NCBI RefSeq assembly: GCF_024529955.1
Contig: NZ_AP024854.1
Coordinates: forward strand, 744,001 to 808,000
From: Photobacterium toruni
GTDB taxonomy: Bacteria; Pseudomonadota; Gammaproteobacteria; Enterobacterales; Vibrionaceae
DNA: 64,000 nt
Direction of reading: 5' to 3'
Below the pieces are notes generated by a model. The model had not been told where the DNA came from, did no database searches, and saw only the letters and a program-made list of their open reading frames with translations. This document shows positions 28,807-38,091 of this stretch, in pieces; the stretch's first letter is position 1; every line of letters begins with the position of its first letter. The translations under genes and the position numbers were made by a program.

Positions 28807-29907
28807 ATGTCACAAAATTCTACTGACCAACAGAGCCCAAAAGGGGTTCGACTTAATAAATTTATCAGTGATACTGGCTATTGCTCACGCCGTGAGGCGG
28901 ACAAGCTGATTGATCAGGGACGTGTAACCATTAATGGCACAGCGCCTGAAATGGGTATGCGTGTAATGGATACTGACGAAGTATTGGTTGATGATAAACC
29001 ACTGCGCAGCAAAGAGCGTCCAATCTATATCGCCCTTAATAAGCCAACCGGTATTACTTGTACCACTGAGCGTCATATTGAAGGCAACGTGATTGACTTT
29101 ATTGGTCACCGTAAGCGTATTTTCCCAATTGGTCGTTTAGATAAGCCGTCTGATGGTCTTATTTTCTTAACCAATGACGGTGATATCGTTAATAAAATTC
29201 TACGTGCGGGTAACTCGCATGAGAAAGAATACGTTGTGCGTGTCGACCAACCGATCACCCCTGAGTTTATTGAAAAAATGTCATCAGGGGTTGAGATTTT
29301 AGATACAGTTACTTTGCCATGTAAAGTGACTAAAGAAACGAATTTCTCATTTCGTATCGTGTTGACTCAAGGTTTAAACCGTCAAATTCGTCGTATGTGT
29401 GAAGCGTTAGGTTATGAAGTGTATAAACTTCGTCGCGTGCGTATCATGAATATTACTATTGATGGCTTACCTAACGGTAAATGGCGTTATTTAACCGAAG
29501 CTGAAATTAATGAAATCCAACAACTAATTTCGCAATCAAGCGGTACTGAAGAAGCATCAAAAACGGATGCTGAAGGTCGTACGATCGCTAAAGCGACAGA
29601 CGCGAAGTTGTATGATCACCGTGCGCAAGAAGCACGTAATGAGCGCCATGCTGCTGAGAAGCAGTTTAAAACTTACCGTGGTACTGGTGAGTTTAATCGT
29701 CGTCCCGATGGTGCTAACCGTAGCAGCCGTAATAGCGAAGATCGTCACAGTCGCAATGAAAGCCGTGGTGGTCGCAGTGATGCACCGCGTCGCAATAACG
29801 ATGATCGTCCAGCACGTACTTCTACGCCAAGCCGTGATACCAACAAGCCAAGCTTTGGTGGTAAGAGCAACGGTATTAAGAAGTGGAAATCAAAGCGCGA
29901 AGAGTAA
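28807..29907 (+). CDS. rluF: 23S rRNA pseudouridine synthase RluF
   Basis: Makes pseudouridine at 2604 of 23S rRNA in E. coli (and acts on tRNA-Tyr position 35 there). It has an S4 RNA-binding domain (about 15-62, RLNKFISDTGYCSRREADKL), then the catalytic domain with GRLDKPSDGL (D112), and QGLNRQIRRMCEALGY. At 366 residues it is about 75 longer than E. coli RluF; the extra C-terminal tail (about 250-366) is low-complexity, rich in Arg, Ser, Asn and Gly, and probably a disordered RNA-binding arm. It ends with the terminator at 29951. RluF acting on tRNA-Tyr is notable near six tRNA-Tyr genes, but that adjacency may be chance. Confidence 0.93.
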   Translation: MSQNSTDQQSPKGVRLNKFISDTGYCSRREADKLIDQGRVTINGTAPEMGMRVMDTDEVLVDDKPLRSKERPIYIALNKPTGITCTTERHIEGNVIDFIGHRKRIFPIGRLDKPSDGLIFLTNDGDIVNKILRAGNSHEKEYVVRVDQPITPEFIEKMSSGVEILDTVTLPCKVTKETNFSFRIVLTQGLNRQIRRMCEALGYEVYKLRRVRIMNITIDGLPNGKWRYLTEAEINEIQQLISQSSGTEEASKTDAEGRTIAKATDAKLYDHRAQEARNERHAAEKQFKTYRGTGEFNRRPDGANRSSRNSEDRHSRNESRGGRSDAPRRNNDDRPARTSTPSRDTNKPSFGGKSNGIKKWKSKREE

Positions 29908-29950
29908 CAGCGCGTTGTTAGAAACGAGATAGTGAGTTTCGAGAATAAAT

Positions 29951-29985
29951 GAAAAGCGATAGGCGAGAGTCTGTCGCTTTTTTAT
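29951..29985 (+). terminator. Terminator of rluF
   Basis: AAAGCGATAG pairs with CTGTCGCTTT (one G-U) followed by a run of T, 44 bases past the stop. Near-identical hairpins follow manA (34020) and fruA (36725). Confidence 0.8.
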
Positions 29986-29997
29986 TAGCCCACTTAC

Positions 29998-30506
29998 GTC
30001 ACTCCCTACAATGAATGCCACCCCCCCCCCGTCATTCCCTACAGTGAATGCCCGCGAGGGCGATAGGGAATCTACTAACCACGCGTTGTAGAGTTTGGTT
30101 TCTTTAAGGTTCGATTACGTGTTGAGTAGATCACGGATAGCTTCGTGCCTCAACTTCCGAGATGACGGATAATGGACAGAGTGAATGCTCGTCCCCCCCG
30201 TCATTCCCTACAGTGAATGCCCGCGAGGGCGATAGGGAATCTACTAACCACGCGTTGTAGAGTTTGGTTTCTTTAAGGTTCGATTATGTGTTGAGTAGAT
30301 CACGGATAGCTTCGTGCCTCAACTTCCGAGATGACGGATAATGGACAGAGTGAATGCTCGTCCCCCCCGTCATTCCCTACAGTGAATGCCCGCGAGGGCG
30401 ATAGGGAATCTACTAACCACGCGTTGTAGAGTTTGGTTTCTTTAAGGTTCGATTACGTGTTGAGTAGATCACGGATAGCTTCGTGCCTCAACTTCCGAGA
30501 TGACGG
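29998..30506. repeat. Three tandem copies of a palindromic 140-bp repeat
   Basis: Full copies span 30029-30168, 30198-30337 and 30367-30506, with an exact period of 169 bp and only one or two differing bases; a partial left end precedes them at 29998-30020. Each copy begins CCGTCATTCCCTAC and ends GAGATGACGG, so the ends are inverted, and an internal TTCCCTA...TAGGGAA hairpin follows the left end. There is no coding capacity. It resembles a MITE or REP-type element. Poly-C tracts of 7-10 bases precede each copy. Confidence 0.8.
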
Positions 30507-30623
30507 ATATTGGGCTGAGTGAGTGCCAAACCCTCGCTCATATCTTATCTCTTATGCTATTCTGCACCGTTAGTTACCTCACTTGGGTAACACTATATTT
30601 AACAATATTCAGGGGGATTAAAA

Positions 30624-30932
30624 ATGAAAATTGTCGCAGTAACAGCCTGCCCAACGGGAATAGCACACACCTATATGGCGGCGGATGTCCTTAATAAAAC
30701 CGCCCATCAAATGGGCATTAAGATCCAAGTCGAAACGCAAGGTGCAATGGGGATTGAAAACTTTTTAACCGCCAAAGATATTGCACATGCTGATATTGTA
30801 TTAATTGCTTCTGATATTGAAGTTGAACAACGGGCGCGATTTACTGGCAGCCGTATCCATTGTGTCACCATTGAAGAAGTCTTAGTTGATGCAACCGCAG
30901 TGATTGAGCGTTGTCAGCAATTGTGCCAATAA
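30624..30932 (+). CDS. PTS fructose-type EIIB component
   Basis: A stand-alone 102-residue EIIB domain. The phosphorylated cysteine is C9 in TACPTGIAHTYMAA; the domain continues with KIQVETQGAMGIENFLT and DIEVEQRARF. It receives phosphate from an EIIA and passes it to a sugar bound by an EIIC. No EIIC follows directly; the nearest is in fruA at 34.8 kb. AGGGGG precedes the ATG at good spacing. It forms an apparent unit with the next gene, 59 bp away. Confidence 0.9.
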   Translation: MKIVAVTACPTGIAHTYMAADVLNKTAHQMGIKIQVETQGAMGIENFLTAKDIAHADIVLIASDIEVEQRARFTGSRIHCVTIEEVLVDATAVIERCQQLCQ

Positions 30933-30991
30933 TGATTACACGAATAACTTGTGTGTTAAAAAAATAGGTCATAACACGATAGGGATAACGG

Positions 30992-31753
30992 ATGTTAGAG
31001 CGACGGATCACCTTTTATTGTGGTGCAGCAGGTCTGCCTTCTTATCAACTTAACCAACTGAAAAAATTGACGGGTTATTTTCAATCCAAGGTTGAGTTAT
31101 TTAATGTGGGTCAATTGACGCGTGCACCAGTATCACAGCCATTAAAAATGTTATCGTTGGCAAATAAACCCCATGCGTTATGCCAATTAATTATCAATGG
31201 TAGCGATGCTGAATTAGCCAACTTAGTGTTAACTGATTTTATTGCTCAATATGCACTATCGCTGACACAATACTCACCATCGCTACCGTTTAAGATAAGT
31301 TTGCCACTAACCAGTATTGGTTGGGCTGATTGCGGTGAGAATCATAAAATAGACACCATTACGCAATTAAGCCACATGCTGGTGGCGCAACAAGCGATCA
31401 CTGTTGAGCAACAGCCTGCATTACAGAAAGCGTTATTGGCACGAGAAACTATTTCAGCAACTGTAATGGGACCGAGTATTGCATTGCCACATGTGATGCA
31501 TGAGATGATTGCAAAACCTGCAATGGCGATAGTATGTCATCAACAGGCGATTGATTGGGGATCATCACGCGGTAATATTAGCCGTGCAATAGCGATGATA
31601 TTACCAAAGCCCCCACCTAAAGTTGTGATAATGGCATTTGCACAGTTTTCAAAATGTTTATTAAATGAAGATTATTGTACAGCGTTAACACTAGCGCAGC
31701 AGCCTCAAGAGTTAAAAGCATTGATCATTGAAGCATTAAGAGATCAAGGCTAA
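30992..31753 (+). CDS. HPr-like/EIIA (nitrogen-type) PTS protein
   Basis: A 253-residue protein with two parts. Residues 1-95 resemble HPr in pattern, but the active-site GLHxRPA is GLPSYQL (14-20), so the phosphorylatable histidine is missing. Residues about 115-250 are an EIIA of the fructose/nitrogen type with H167 in PSIALPHVMH. A gene of this kind lies beside a IIB gene and an AraC regulator in Vibrio cholerae (VC1823-1825, from memory). It may phosphorylate the upstream IIB. Its stop overlaps that of the convergent AraC gene (CTAA). Confidence 0.85.
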   Translation: MLERRITFYCGAAGLPSYQLNQLKKLTGYFQSKVELFNVGQLTRAPVSQPLKMLSLANKPHALCQLIINGSDAELANLVLTDFIAQYALSLTQYSPSLPFKISLPLTSIGWADCGENHKIDTITQLSHMLVAQQAITVEQQPALQKALLARETISATVMGPSIALPHVMHEMIAKPAMAIVCHQQAIDWGSSRGNISRAIAMILPKPPPKVVIMAFAQFSKCLLNEDYCTALTLAQQPQELKALIIEALRDQG

Positions 31754-32595
31754 GCGACAGAACGGTATTCTGAAGGCGTTCGGCCAGTTTTATTTTTAAA
31801 TACACGGCAGAAATAATTTACATCAACAAAACCACAGCGGCTCGCAATTTCAGTTAATCGAAACGGGTATTGGCGTAACATAAATTTGGCACGTTCAATC
31901 CGTACCCAACAAATATAATCTGCGAGTCGCATATGACCTTGTTGACGAAATAAACGCGATAGGTGATTAGGGGTAATATTAAATCGATTGGCAATTGTGT
32001 CACGGCTAATGGCGCGATGGAAATTTTCTTGAATGTAAATACAGATCCCTTGATAGAGATCTTCAGTACGATTTTTTGATTGGAGCAAGGGTACATGAAG
32101 CATATTTTGAGTATAGCTGAGCAAAGCTTGTAATAAATGCTCATCCATTGGTTGCTGTTGGTGCTCTGTTGCTAACATATTAAGTGCAGTTAAAATGGGA
32201 TCAATCGCATGCCCTGTCCATGCTTGAATCGAGTGTTTTTGAACATCATAAAACTTAGGGCTATCTTTAGTCTTACTCACCAAACTAAACCCCAATTGAC
32301 GTTTTCCAAACAACAAACTCAACACTGAACATTCAGTATTCCAGCTTGGTTGATTCCAACTGTTGGGGGGAATATAAATTGCATCACCTCCCATTAAACT
32401 AATCTGACAGATACCATTATCACCATCATCGAGTTGGTTAATATATTCGCCTTGTAGTACCAATTCGAGTCTCGGGAAATTAACCTGATAACTAAATTGC
32501 GGCGGTTGAGTTTTACCGCCAGCAAACCAAATACGGTTAAAGCTTTCCCGTTCCGTTAATACAGAATCAATTAAATTAAAGAAAACATTGTCCAT
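31750..32595 (-). CDS. AraC family transcriptional regulator
   Basis: A 281-residue regulator with an N-terminal cupin-like sensing domain (about 1-140; GGDAIYIPPNSWNQPSW is the arabinose-binding-type loop) and a C-terminal double helix-turn-helix (about 180-280: ISRDTIANRFNITPNHLSRLFRQ and FRLTEIASRCGFVDVNYFCRVFKN, ending GRTPSEYR). It is convergent with the PTS gene and divergent from manA, so it probably controls manA and possibly the PTS genes in response to a sugar. I start at ATG 32595; a GTG three codons upstream is possible. Confidence 0.9.
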   Translation of the reverse strand: MDNVFFNLIDSVLTERESFNRIWFAGGKTQPPQFSYQVNFPRLELVLQGEYINQLDDGDNGICQISLMGGDAIYIPPNSWNQPSWNTECSVLSLLFGKRQLGFSLVSKTKDSPKFYDVQKHSIQAWTGHAIDPILTALNMLATEHQQQPMDEHLLQALLSYTQNMLHVPLLQSKNRTEDLYQGICIYIQENFHRAISRDTIANRFNITPNHLSRLFRQQGHMRLADYICWVRIERAKFMLRQYPFRLTEIASRCGFVDVNYFCRVFKNKTGRTPSEYRSVA

Positions 32596-32759
32596 GAAAT
32601 TCACTTTATGTTTGGAATGATGGTTGCAGGATTATAAGTTAGTGCTGAATAAACCGATTAAGTTTTGTTATAGTGCTGGCAGTTAGCGTATCGCGTCAAT
32701 AATAATGGTTGATGCCATACCATCAATATCGTGAGCAATAATAACAATAGGATCTGACA

Positions 32760-33959
32760 ATGACTGACTCTACCCGCACTGTCTTTTTTAAGATGGATAA
32801 CGTGATCCAAGATTATGCTTGGGGCAGTGTAACATCAATTGAACAACTGTTTGCTATTCCAAATCGAGATCAAAAACCACAAGCTGAAATCTGGATGGGT
32901 GCCCATGCTAATGGTTGTTCAGTGATCACAGTAAATGGTGAAGCAGTACGTTTAGCTGATTTTATTGCCACCGATCCTGACGCAATTATTGGTGCAGAAA
33001 CTCAGGCTAAATTTGCTGAGTTACCATACTTATTTAAAGTATTAGCCGCTGAAAAAGCGTTATCAGTACAAGTTCACCCAAGCAAGCATCAAGCTGAAAT
33101 AGGCTATGCGAAAGAAGAAAAAATCGGTATTGCGCGTAATGCTGCTAATCGTAATTACAAAGATCCTAACCATAAACCTGAGTTAGTGTTTGCATTAACA
33201 CCTTATCAAGCAATGAATGGTTTCCGTGAGCTAGCTGAAATTGTTGAATTATTTACAGCTATTGATCTTGATGTGATCCGCGATCTTGTTAATACTTTTG
33301 TTGCTAATCAAACGGATGCTGGTTTACGTAATTTCTTTGAAGCAATGTTATCACTTGAAGGTGAGCGTAAAGATACTGCGGTTAATGGGCTTTTAGCGTT
33401 CTGCCATGAAAATAACGATCAGCCATTATTTGCATTATTAATTGATTTATCAGAGCAATATCCAGGTGATATCGGTCTGTTTGTGCCTTTAATGTTGAAC
33501 GTATTAACATTACAACCAGGCGAAGCGATGTTCCTAAGTGCATGTACACCACATGCCTATATTAAAGGAACGGGTCTTGAAATTATGGCGAACTCAGACA
33601 ATGTACTACGTGCAGGTTTGACGCCAAAATTTATGGATGTGCCAGAGTTAGTTGCTAATACTGAGTTTAAGAGCATGGCGGCGAATGAATTATTATTGGC
33701 GCCAACAATGGTTGCTGGTGGTTTAGATTACCAGATCCCTGTGCCTGATTTTAAATTCAGCGTCTATAAACAAGTTAATGATATTGAATTACAAAATACC
33801 AGTGCAGAAATTTTATTTGCGATTGATGCACCACTAACAGTGACGCACAAAAATGGTCAAACATTGACGCTTGATAAAGGTCAATCAGTGTTTATTCCTG
33901 CTTATGCAAAAACATATTCAGCCGATTGTGATGGTATGTTTGCGCGTGCGTATAACTAA
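32760..33959 (+). CDS. manA: Mannose-6-phosphate isomerase, class I
   Basis: Zinc enzyme that interconverts mannose 6-phosphate and fructose 6-phosphate; it connects mannose uptake and GDP-mannose supply with glycolysis. It has 399 residues. Zinc ligands are visible in LSVQVHPSK and HKPELVFAL, and CTPHAYIKGTGLEIMANSDNVLRAG holds the third set and the catalytic arginine region. AGGA precedes the ATG. It is transcribed away from the AraC gene. Confidence 0.96.
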   Translation: MTDSTRTVFFKMDNVIQDYAWGSVTSIEQLFAIPNRDQKPQAEIWMGAHANGCSVITVNGEAVRLADFIATDPDAIIGAETQAKFAELPYLFKVLAAEKALSVQVHPSKHQAEIGYAKEEKIGIARNAANRNYKDPNHKPELVFALTPYQAMNGFRELAEIVELFTAIDLDVIRDLVNTFVANQTDAGLRNFFEAMLSLEGERKDTAVNGLLAFCHENNDQPLFALLIDLSEQYPGDIGLFVPLMLNVLTLQPGEAMFLSACTPHAYIKGTGLEIMANSDNVLRAGLTPKFMDVPELVANTEFKSMAANELLLAPTMVAGGLDYQIPVPDFKFSVYKQVNDIELQNTSAEILFAIDAPLTVTHKNGQTLTLDKGQSVFIPAYAKTYSADCDGMFARAYN

Positions 33960-34019
33960 AGGGTTATAGGGAAGAGCAGGGACGAGGTTGTGCGTCTCTA
34001 GTTCTCAAGATAACGAGAT

Positions 34020-34050
34020 TAAGCGATGGGTGAAAGCCTGTCGCTTTTTT
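34020..34050 (+). terminator. Terminator of manA
   Basis: AAGCGATGGG and CCTGTCGCTT hairpin followed by a T run, a near copy of the terminators after rluF and fruA. Confidence 0.75.
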
Positions 34051-34057
34051 ATATTCT

Positions 34058-34453
34058 CGTCATTTCCTACAGCGAATGTCAAACCAACCCTCCGTCATTC
34101 CCTACAGTGAGGTTACGAACGAGATAGGGAATCTACTATCCGCGCGTTGTAGAGTTATTTTTTCGCTGGTTTCTTTAAAGATCAAGCATGCTGTGAGTAG
34201 ATCACGGATAGCTTCATGCCTCAACTTCCGAGATGACGGGTAATAGGTTGAGTAAAGGCTCGCTCCAATCTGTCATTTCTTACAGTGAATATTCGTCCCA
34301 CCCCCGTCATTCCCTACAGCGAATGCCCGCGAGGGCGATAGGGAATCTACTGTTCGCGCGTTGTAGAGTTATTTTTTCGCTGGTTTCTTTAAGGCTCAAG
34401 TGTGCATTGAGTAGATCACGGATAGCTTCGTGCCTCAACTTCCGAGATGACGG
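34058..34453. repeat. Two further copies of the palindromic repeat between manA and fruA
   Basis: Copies at 34092-34239 and 34304-34453, plus partial left ends at 34058 and 34268. They share the CCGTCATTCCCTACAG start, GATAGGGAATCTACT, GTTGTAGAGTT and the AGTAGATCACGGATAGCTTC-to-GATGACGG end with the 30-kb copies, but carry an 8-10 base insertion (ATTTTTTCGC) in the centre, so they form a slightly longer subtype. Confidence 0.8.
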
Positions 34454-34797
34454 ATATTGGGTTCTGTGATCTATAGCACTAAAAAATCACATTCTAGCCT
34501 TAGTAAAAGCCTCATTTAGATAGTCATAAAAATAATTCGATAATTGTTTTTTAAAATTTCAACATGGACTGTCGTATATAACTTATTGAATTTATTTATT
34601 TTAAAGTATATTTCAACTTGTTTTATATGCGGTGAAAATTATGAGTGATAGCTCACACAGATAGTTTGATGTTACAAATATCCAGTTAAAGCCTGTTTTG
34701 TACTCTACTTTATCTATCTGAAAAAACCGACAATATTGCCATGCTGATGACCAATACAATGTCATCGAGCCCATAATAAAATTATCGGGGATAGAAT
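34454..34797. other. fruA upstream region
   Basis: 344 bp between the repeat and fruA, A+T-rich. It should contain the fruA promoter. GAGTGATAGCTCAC near 34643 is an inverted repeat but its spacing does not fit CRP, and I see no Cra-type site. Confidence 0.35.
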
Positions 34798-36699
34798 ATG
34801 ATTACCACCCTCATCAATGAGCAGTTGATTAACATCAACCTTAAAGCAACCACTAAAGATGAAGTGTTTGCTGAAATGGCAGATATTTTAGTTCAACAAG
34901 GTCGCGTTGCGGATAAAATCCAATTTTTAGCAGACATTCAAGCACGTGAAGAGTTAGGTAACACAGGTTTTGAAGATGGTGTTGCACTACCACATGCTAA
35001 GAGCGCAGCAGTTATTAAACCTGCGGTTGCGATTGGTGTTAGCCGTACCGGTATTGAATATGGCGCAGAAGACGGCTTGCCATCAAAACTATTTTTCATG
35101 ATTGCTTCTCCTGATGGTGGTGATAATCACCATATTGAAGTATTGGCTGAGTTGTCATCAAAATTGATTGAAGATGGTTTTATTGACGCATTTCTAGCCG
35201 CAAAAACACCAGCTGATGCATTGGCATTATTGCTTGCTGAAAAACAAGTGGTAGCAACATTACCGCAAGATAAAGGTTTGTTAATTGGCGTGACTGGCTG
35301 TCCTGCAGGTGTTGCCCATACTTACCTTGCGGCAGAAGCATTAGAAAAGGCGGCGGCTGAATTAGGTTACGAAATTAAAGTTGAAACTAACGGCTCTATC
35401 GGCGTTAAAAACTCGCCAACAGCAGAAGAAATTGCCCGCGCAGAAGCGATCATTGTTAGTTGTGATAAACAAGTTGATATGGCGCGTTTTGCAGGTAAAA
35501 AATTAATTAAGACTGGCGTTAAAGCACCAATCAAAGACGGCAAAGGTGTAATTCAGCAAGCATTAGTCGCAAAACCATTTGATGCTAATGGTGATGGCTT
35601 AGAAGACGGCGAAAGTAAAGTTGCTAAAGCGCGTTCAGATCTATACCGCTTTTTGATGAACGGTGTATCGCACATGATCCCGTTTGTAGTTACTGGTGGT
35701 TTGTTAATCGCACTGGCATTAGCGATTGGTGGACAGCCAACCGATGCGGGAATGCAAATTCCTGTCGGCAGTATGTGGCAAAAAGTACTTGATGTTGGTG
35801 TGGTCGCCTTTACATTAATGATCCCTGTACTTGCGGGTTACATAGCGTATGCGATTGGTGATCGTCCAGCATTGGCTCCAGGTTTCATTGGTGGCTGGAT
35901 TGCAAATAACGGTTCATTCTATGGTGCAGATGCAGGTACAGGTTTTATCGGTGCCATCATCGCTGGTCTATTAGTCGGTTACTTTGTACGTTGGGTGGCA
36001 ACACGTAATTACCACAAATTATTACAACCATTAGTGCCGATTCTTATTGCTCCGATTACAGGTACATTATTCATTGCCAGTGCGTTCATCTTTGTTATTG
36101 GTGCGCCAATTGCAGGCTTAATGCATACCATGAACACCGTATTAACTGAAATGAGTACAGGTAACGTAATATTATTAGGTATTGTACTTGGTGGTATGGC
36201 TGGCTTTGATATGGGGGGTCCATTTAACAAAGTTGCGTTCTTGTTCTCTGTCGGCATGATTGCCAATGGTCAAACGCAATTTATGGGTGCGATGGCATGT
36301 GCAATCCCAGTAGCACCATTGGGTATGGGCTTAGCAACAGTGATTGGCCGTAAACTTAATATCTTTGAGCAATCAGAAATTGAAGCAGGTAAAGCGGCGG
36401 GTGCAATGGGCTTGGTTGGTATCTCTGAAGGTGCGATTCCGTTTGCAGCGCAAGATCCAATCTCAGTTATTCCTGCAAACGTATTAGGTAGCATGGTTGC
36501 AGCAGTAATGGCGTTCTCATTTGGTATTACCAATAGTGTTGCTCACGGTGGTCCTGTGGTTGCTCTATTAGGTGCGATGAATAAACCACTACTAGCTTTA
36601 GTATGTATGGCTACAGGTATGGTAGTAACAGCGCTAGTTGCGGTATCACTGAAGAAATTCCGTAAAGCAAAAGCGGATAGAGTGTTAGCGGTAGCTTAA
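34798..36699 (+). CDS. fruA: PTS fructose/mannose transporter EIIABC
   Basis: Phosphoenolpyruvate-dependent sugar importer, 633 residues, three domains in one chain. EIIA (1-145) has H66 in GVALPHAKS, EIIB (about 160-260) has C168 in TGCPAGVAHTYLAAE, and EIIC (about 285-620) has many membrane segments and ends LVAVSLKKFRKAK. The order A-B-C is usual for fructose-family permeases of this group. With manA and the AraC regulator nearby, mannose as substrate is plausible; the gene name reflects family, not proven sugar. Confidence 0.92.
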   Translation: MITTLINEQLININLKATTKDEVFAEMADILVQQGRVADKIQFLADIQAREELGNTGFEDGVALPHAKSAAVIKPAVAIGVSRTGIEYGAEDGLPSKLFFMIASPDGGDNHHIEVLAELSSKLIEDGFIDAFLAAKTPADALALLLAEKQVVATLPQDKGLLIGVTGCPAGVAHTYLAAEALEKAAAELGYEIKVETNGSIGVKNSPTAEEIARAEAIIVSCDKQVDMARFAGKKLIKTGVKAPIKDGKGVIQQALVAKPFDANGDGLEDGESKVAKARSDLYRFLMNGVSHMIPFVVTGGLLIALALAIGGQPTDAGMQIPVGSMWQKVLDVGVVAFTLMIPVLAGYIAYAIGDRPALAPGFIGGWIANNGSFYGADAGTGFIGAIIAGLLVGYFVRWVATRNYHKLLQPLVPILIAPITGTLFIASAFIFVIGAPIAGLMHTMNTVLTEMSTGNVILLGIVLGGMAGFDMGGPFNKVAFLFSVGMIANGQTQFMGAMACAIPVAPLGMGLATVIGRKLNIFEQSEIEAGKAAGAMGLVGISEGAIPFAAQDPISVIPANVLGSMVAAVMAFSFGITNSVAHGGPVVALLGAMNKPLLALVCMATGMVVTALVAVSLKKFRKAKADRVLAVA

Positions 36700-36724
36700 T
36701 AGATACAAGGAATAGGATAGAGAT

Positions 36725-36757
36725 AAAAGCGATAGGTGAAAGCCTGTCGCTTTTTTT
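36725..36757 (+). terminator. Terminator of fruA
   Basis: AAAGCGATAG with CTGTCGCTTT followed by seven T; nearly identical to the terminator after rluF. Confidence 0.85.
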
Positions 36758-36898
36758 GTTGGTGGGAGGGGAACGAAACCTTAATACTCGATCCCCGCCA
36801 CTACTTTATTCCTTGCTTTTCAAATCACATCTTTGCAGTATGTATTTATCACCATAATTAAAAATGCATGTAAGCATAGATATCTCACAGGGGAAGTC

Positions 36899-37984
36899 AT
36901 GGCCGGAAATACCATAGGACAATTGTTTCGCGTTACCACTTTTGGCGAAAGTCATGGGGTAGCATTAGGATGTATTATTGATGGTTGCCCACCAGGATTA
37001 GCGCTTACTGAAGCAGACATGCAACACGATCTTGATCGTCGTCGTCCTGGCAGCTCAAAGTACACCACTCAACGTCGTGAAGCTGATGAAGTTAAAATTC
37101 TTTCAGGTGTATTTGAAGGTCAAACAACAGGGACATCGATTGGATTATTGATCGAAAATACTGACCAACGTTCAAAAGATTATTCAAATATTGAGAATTT
37201 ATTTCGCCCAGGTCACGCTGATTATACTTACCATCAAAAATATGGTGTACGTGATTACCGTGGCGGTGGTCGTTCATCAGCCCGTGAAACAGCGATGCGT
37301 GTTGCTGCTGGTGCTGTTGCAAAGAAATACCTTAAACAAGTGCATGGCATTGAAGTGTGCGCTTACTTATCTCAAATGGGCGAAGTAAAAATCGATAAGG
37401 TTGATTGGCAACAAATCGAACAAAATGCCTTTTTCTGCCCAGATGCCGATAAAGTTGATGCCTTTGATGAGCTGATCCGTAACCTTAAAAAAGACGGCGA
37501 TTCGATTGGCGCTAAAATTACCGTGGTTGCACGTAATGTACCTGTTGGTTTAGGTGAACCCGTATTTGATCGGTTAGATGCGGATATTGCCCATTCACTG
37601 ATGAGCATCAATGCCGTGAAAGGGGTTGAAATCGGTGATGGTTTTGATGTCGTTGAACAGCGCGGCAGTGAGCACCGTGATGCTATGACACTACAAGGAT
37701 TTAAAACCAATCATGCTGGTGGCATTCTTGGTGGCATCTCATCAGGACAAGATATTATTGCCCATATAGCCCTAAAACCGACCTCAAGTATCAGCGTTCC
37801 GGGGGAAACAATCACTAAGCAAGGCGAATCAGCCGAAGTGATCACCAAAGGGCGTCATGATCCGTGTGTTGGTATTCGTGCGGTGCCGATTGCAGAAGCA
37901 ATGTTAGCAATTACGCTGATGGATCACTTGTTACGTAATCGTGGTCAAAATGCCGATGTCGTAACAACAACCCCAAAGATTTAA
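36899..37984 (+). CDS. aroC: Chorismate synthase
   Basis: FMN-dependent last step of the shikimate pathway, 5-enolpyruvylshikimate-3-phosphate to chorismate. It has 361 residues, the usual length. Signatures are [18 protein letters not shown] near the start, [31 protein letters not shown] and [17 protein letters not shown]. The ATG at 36899 has GGGGAAG just before it; the frame extends 22 codons upstream without family similarity. It heads the aroC-(TRIC)-epmC-yfcL neighbourhood seen in related genomes. Confidence 0.97.
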   Translation: MAGNTIGQLFRVTTFGESHGVALGCIIDGCPPGLALTEADMQHDLDRRRPGSSKYTTQRREADEVKILSGVFEGQTTGTSIGLLIENTDQRSKDYSNIENLFRPGHADYTYHQKYGVRDYRGGGRSSARETAMRVAAGAVAKKYLKQVHGIEVCAYLSQMGEVKIDKVDWQQIEQNAFFCPDADKVDAFDELIRNLKKDGDSIGAKITVVARNVPVGLGEPVFDRLDADIAHSLMSINAVKGVEIGDGFDVVEQRGSEHRDAMTLQGFKTNHAGGILGGISSGQDIIAHIALKPTSSISVPGETITKQGESAEVITKGRHDPCVGIRAVPIAEAMLAITLMDHLLRNRGQNADVVTTTPKI

Positions 37985-38091
37985 ATAAAGGTTAAAGGAA
38001 CGAGGAAAGAAGGTTCAGGTATTTCGAGTATATTAGTAACGACTTTTTACTTGATAACTAAAATACTCTCTTTCTTCTTTCCCAGTCACGG

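Noticed and set aside
29567-29932. 121-codon frame overlapping the end of rluF
   Set aside because: It is a shadow of the low-complexity RluF tail in another frame, with valine-rich random-looking sequence and no family features.
30029-30506. Regular 169-bp repeats as a possible CRISPR array
   Set aside because: Repeat units are 140 bp with near-identical 29-bp spacers and no cas genes; spacers in CRISPR arrays are unique.
34233-34469. 78-codon frame between manA and fruA
   Set aside because: It lies wholly within the palindromic repeat; the other copies do not keep the frame.
34640-34660. CRP site upstream of fruA (GTGA...TCAC)
   Set aside because: The half-sites are four bases apart instead of six, so it does not fit CRP.
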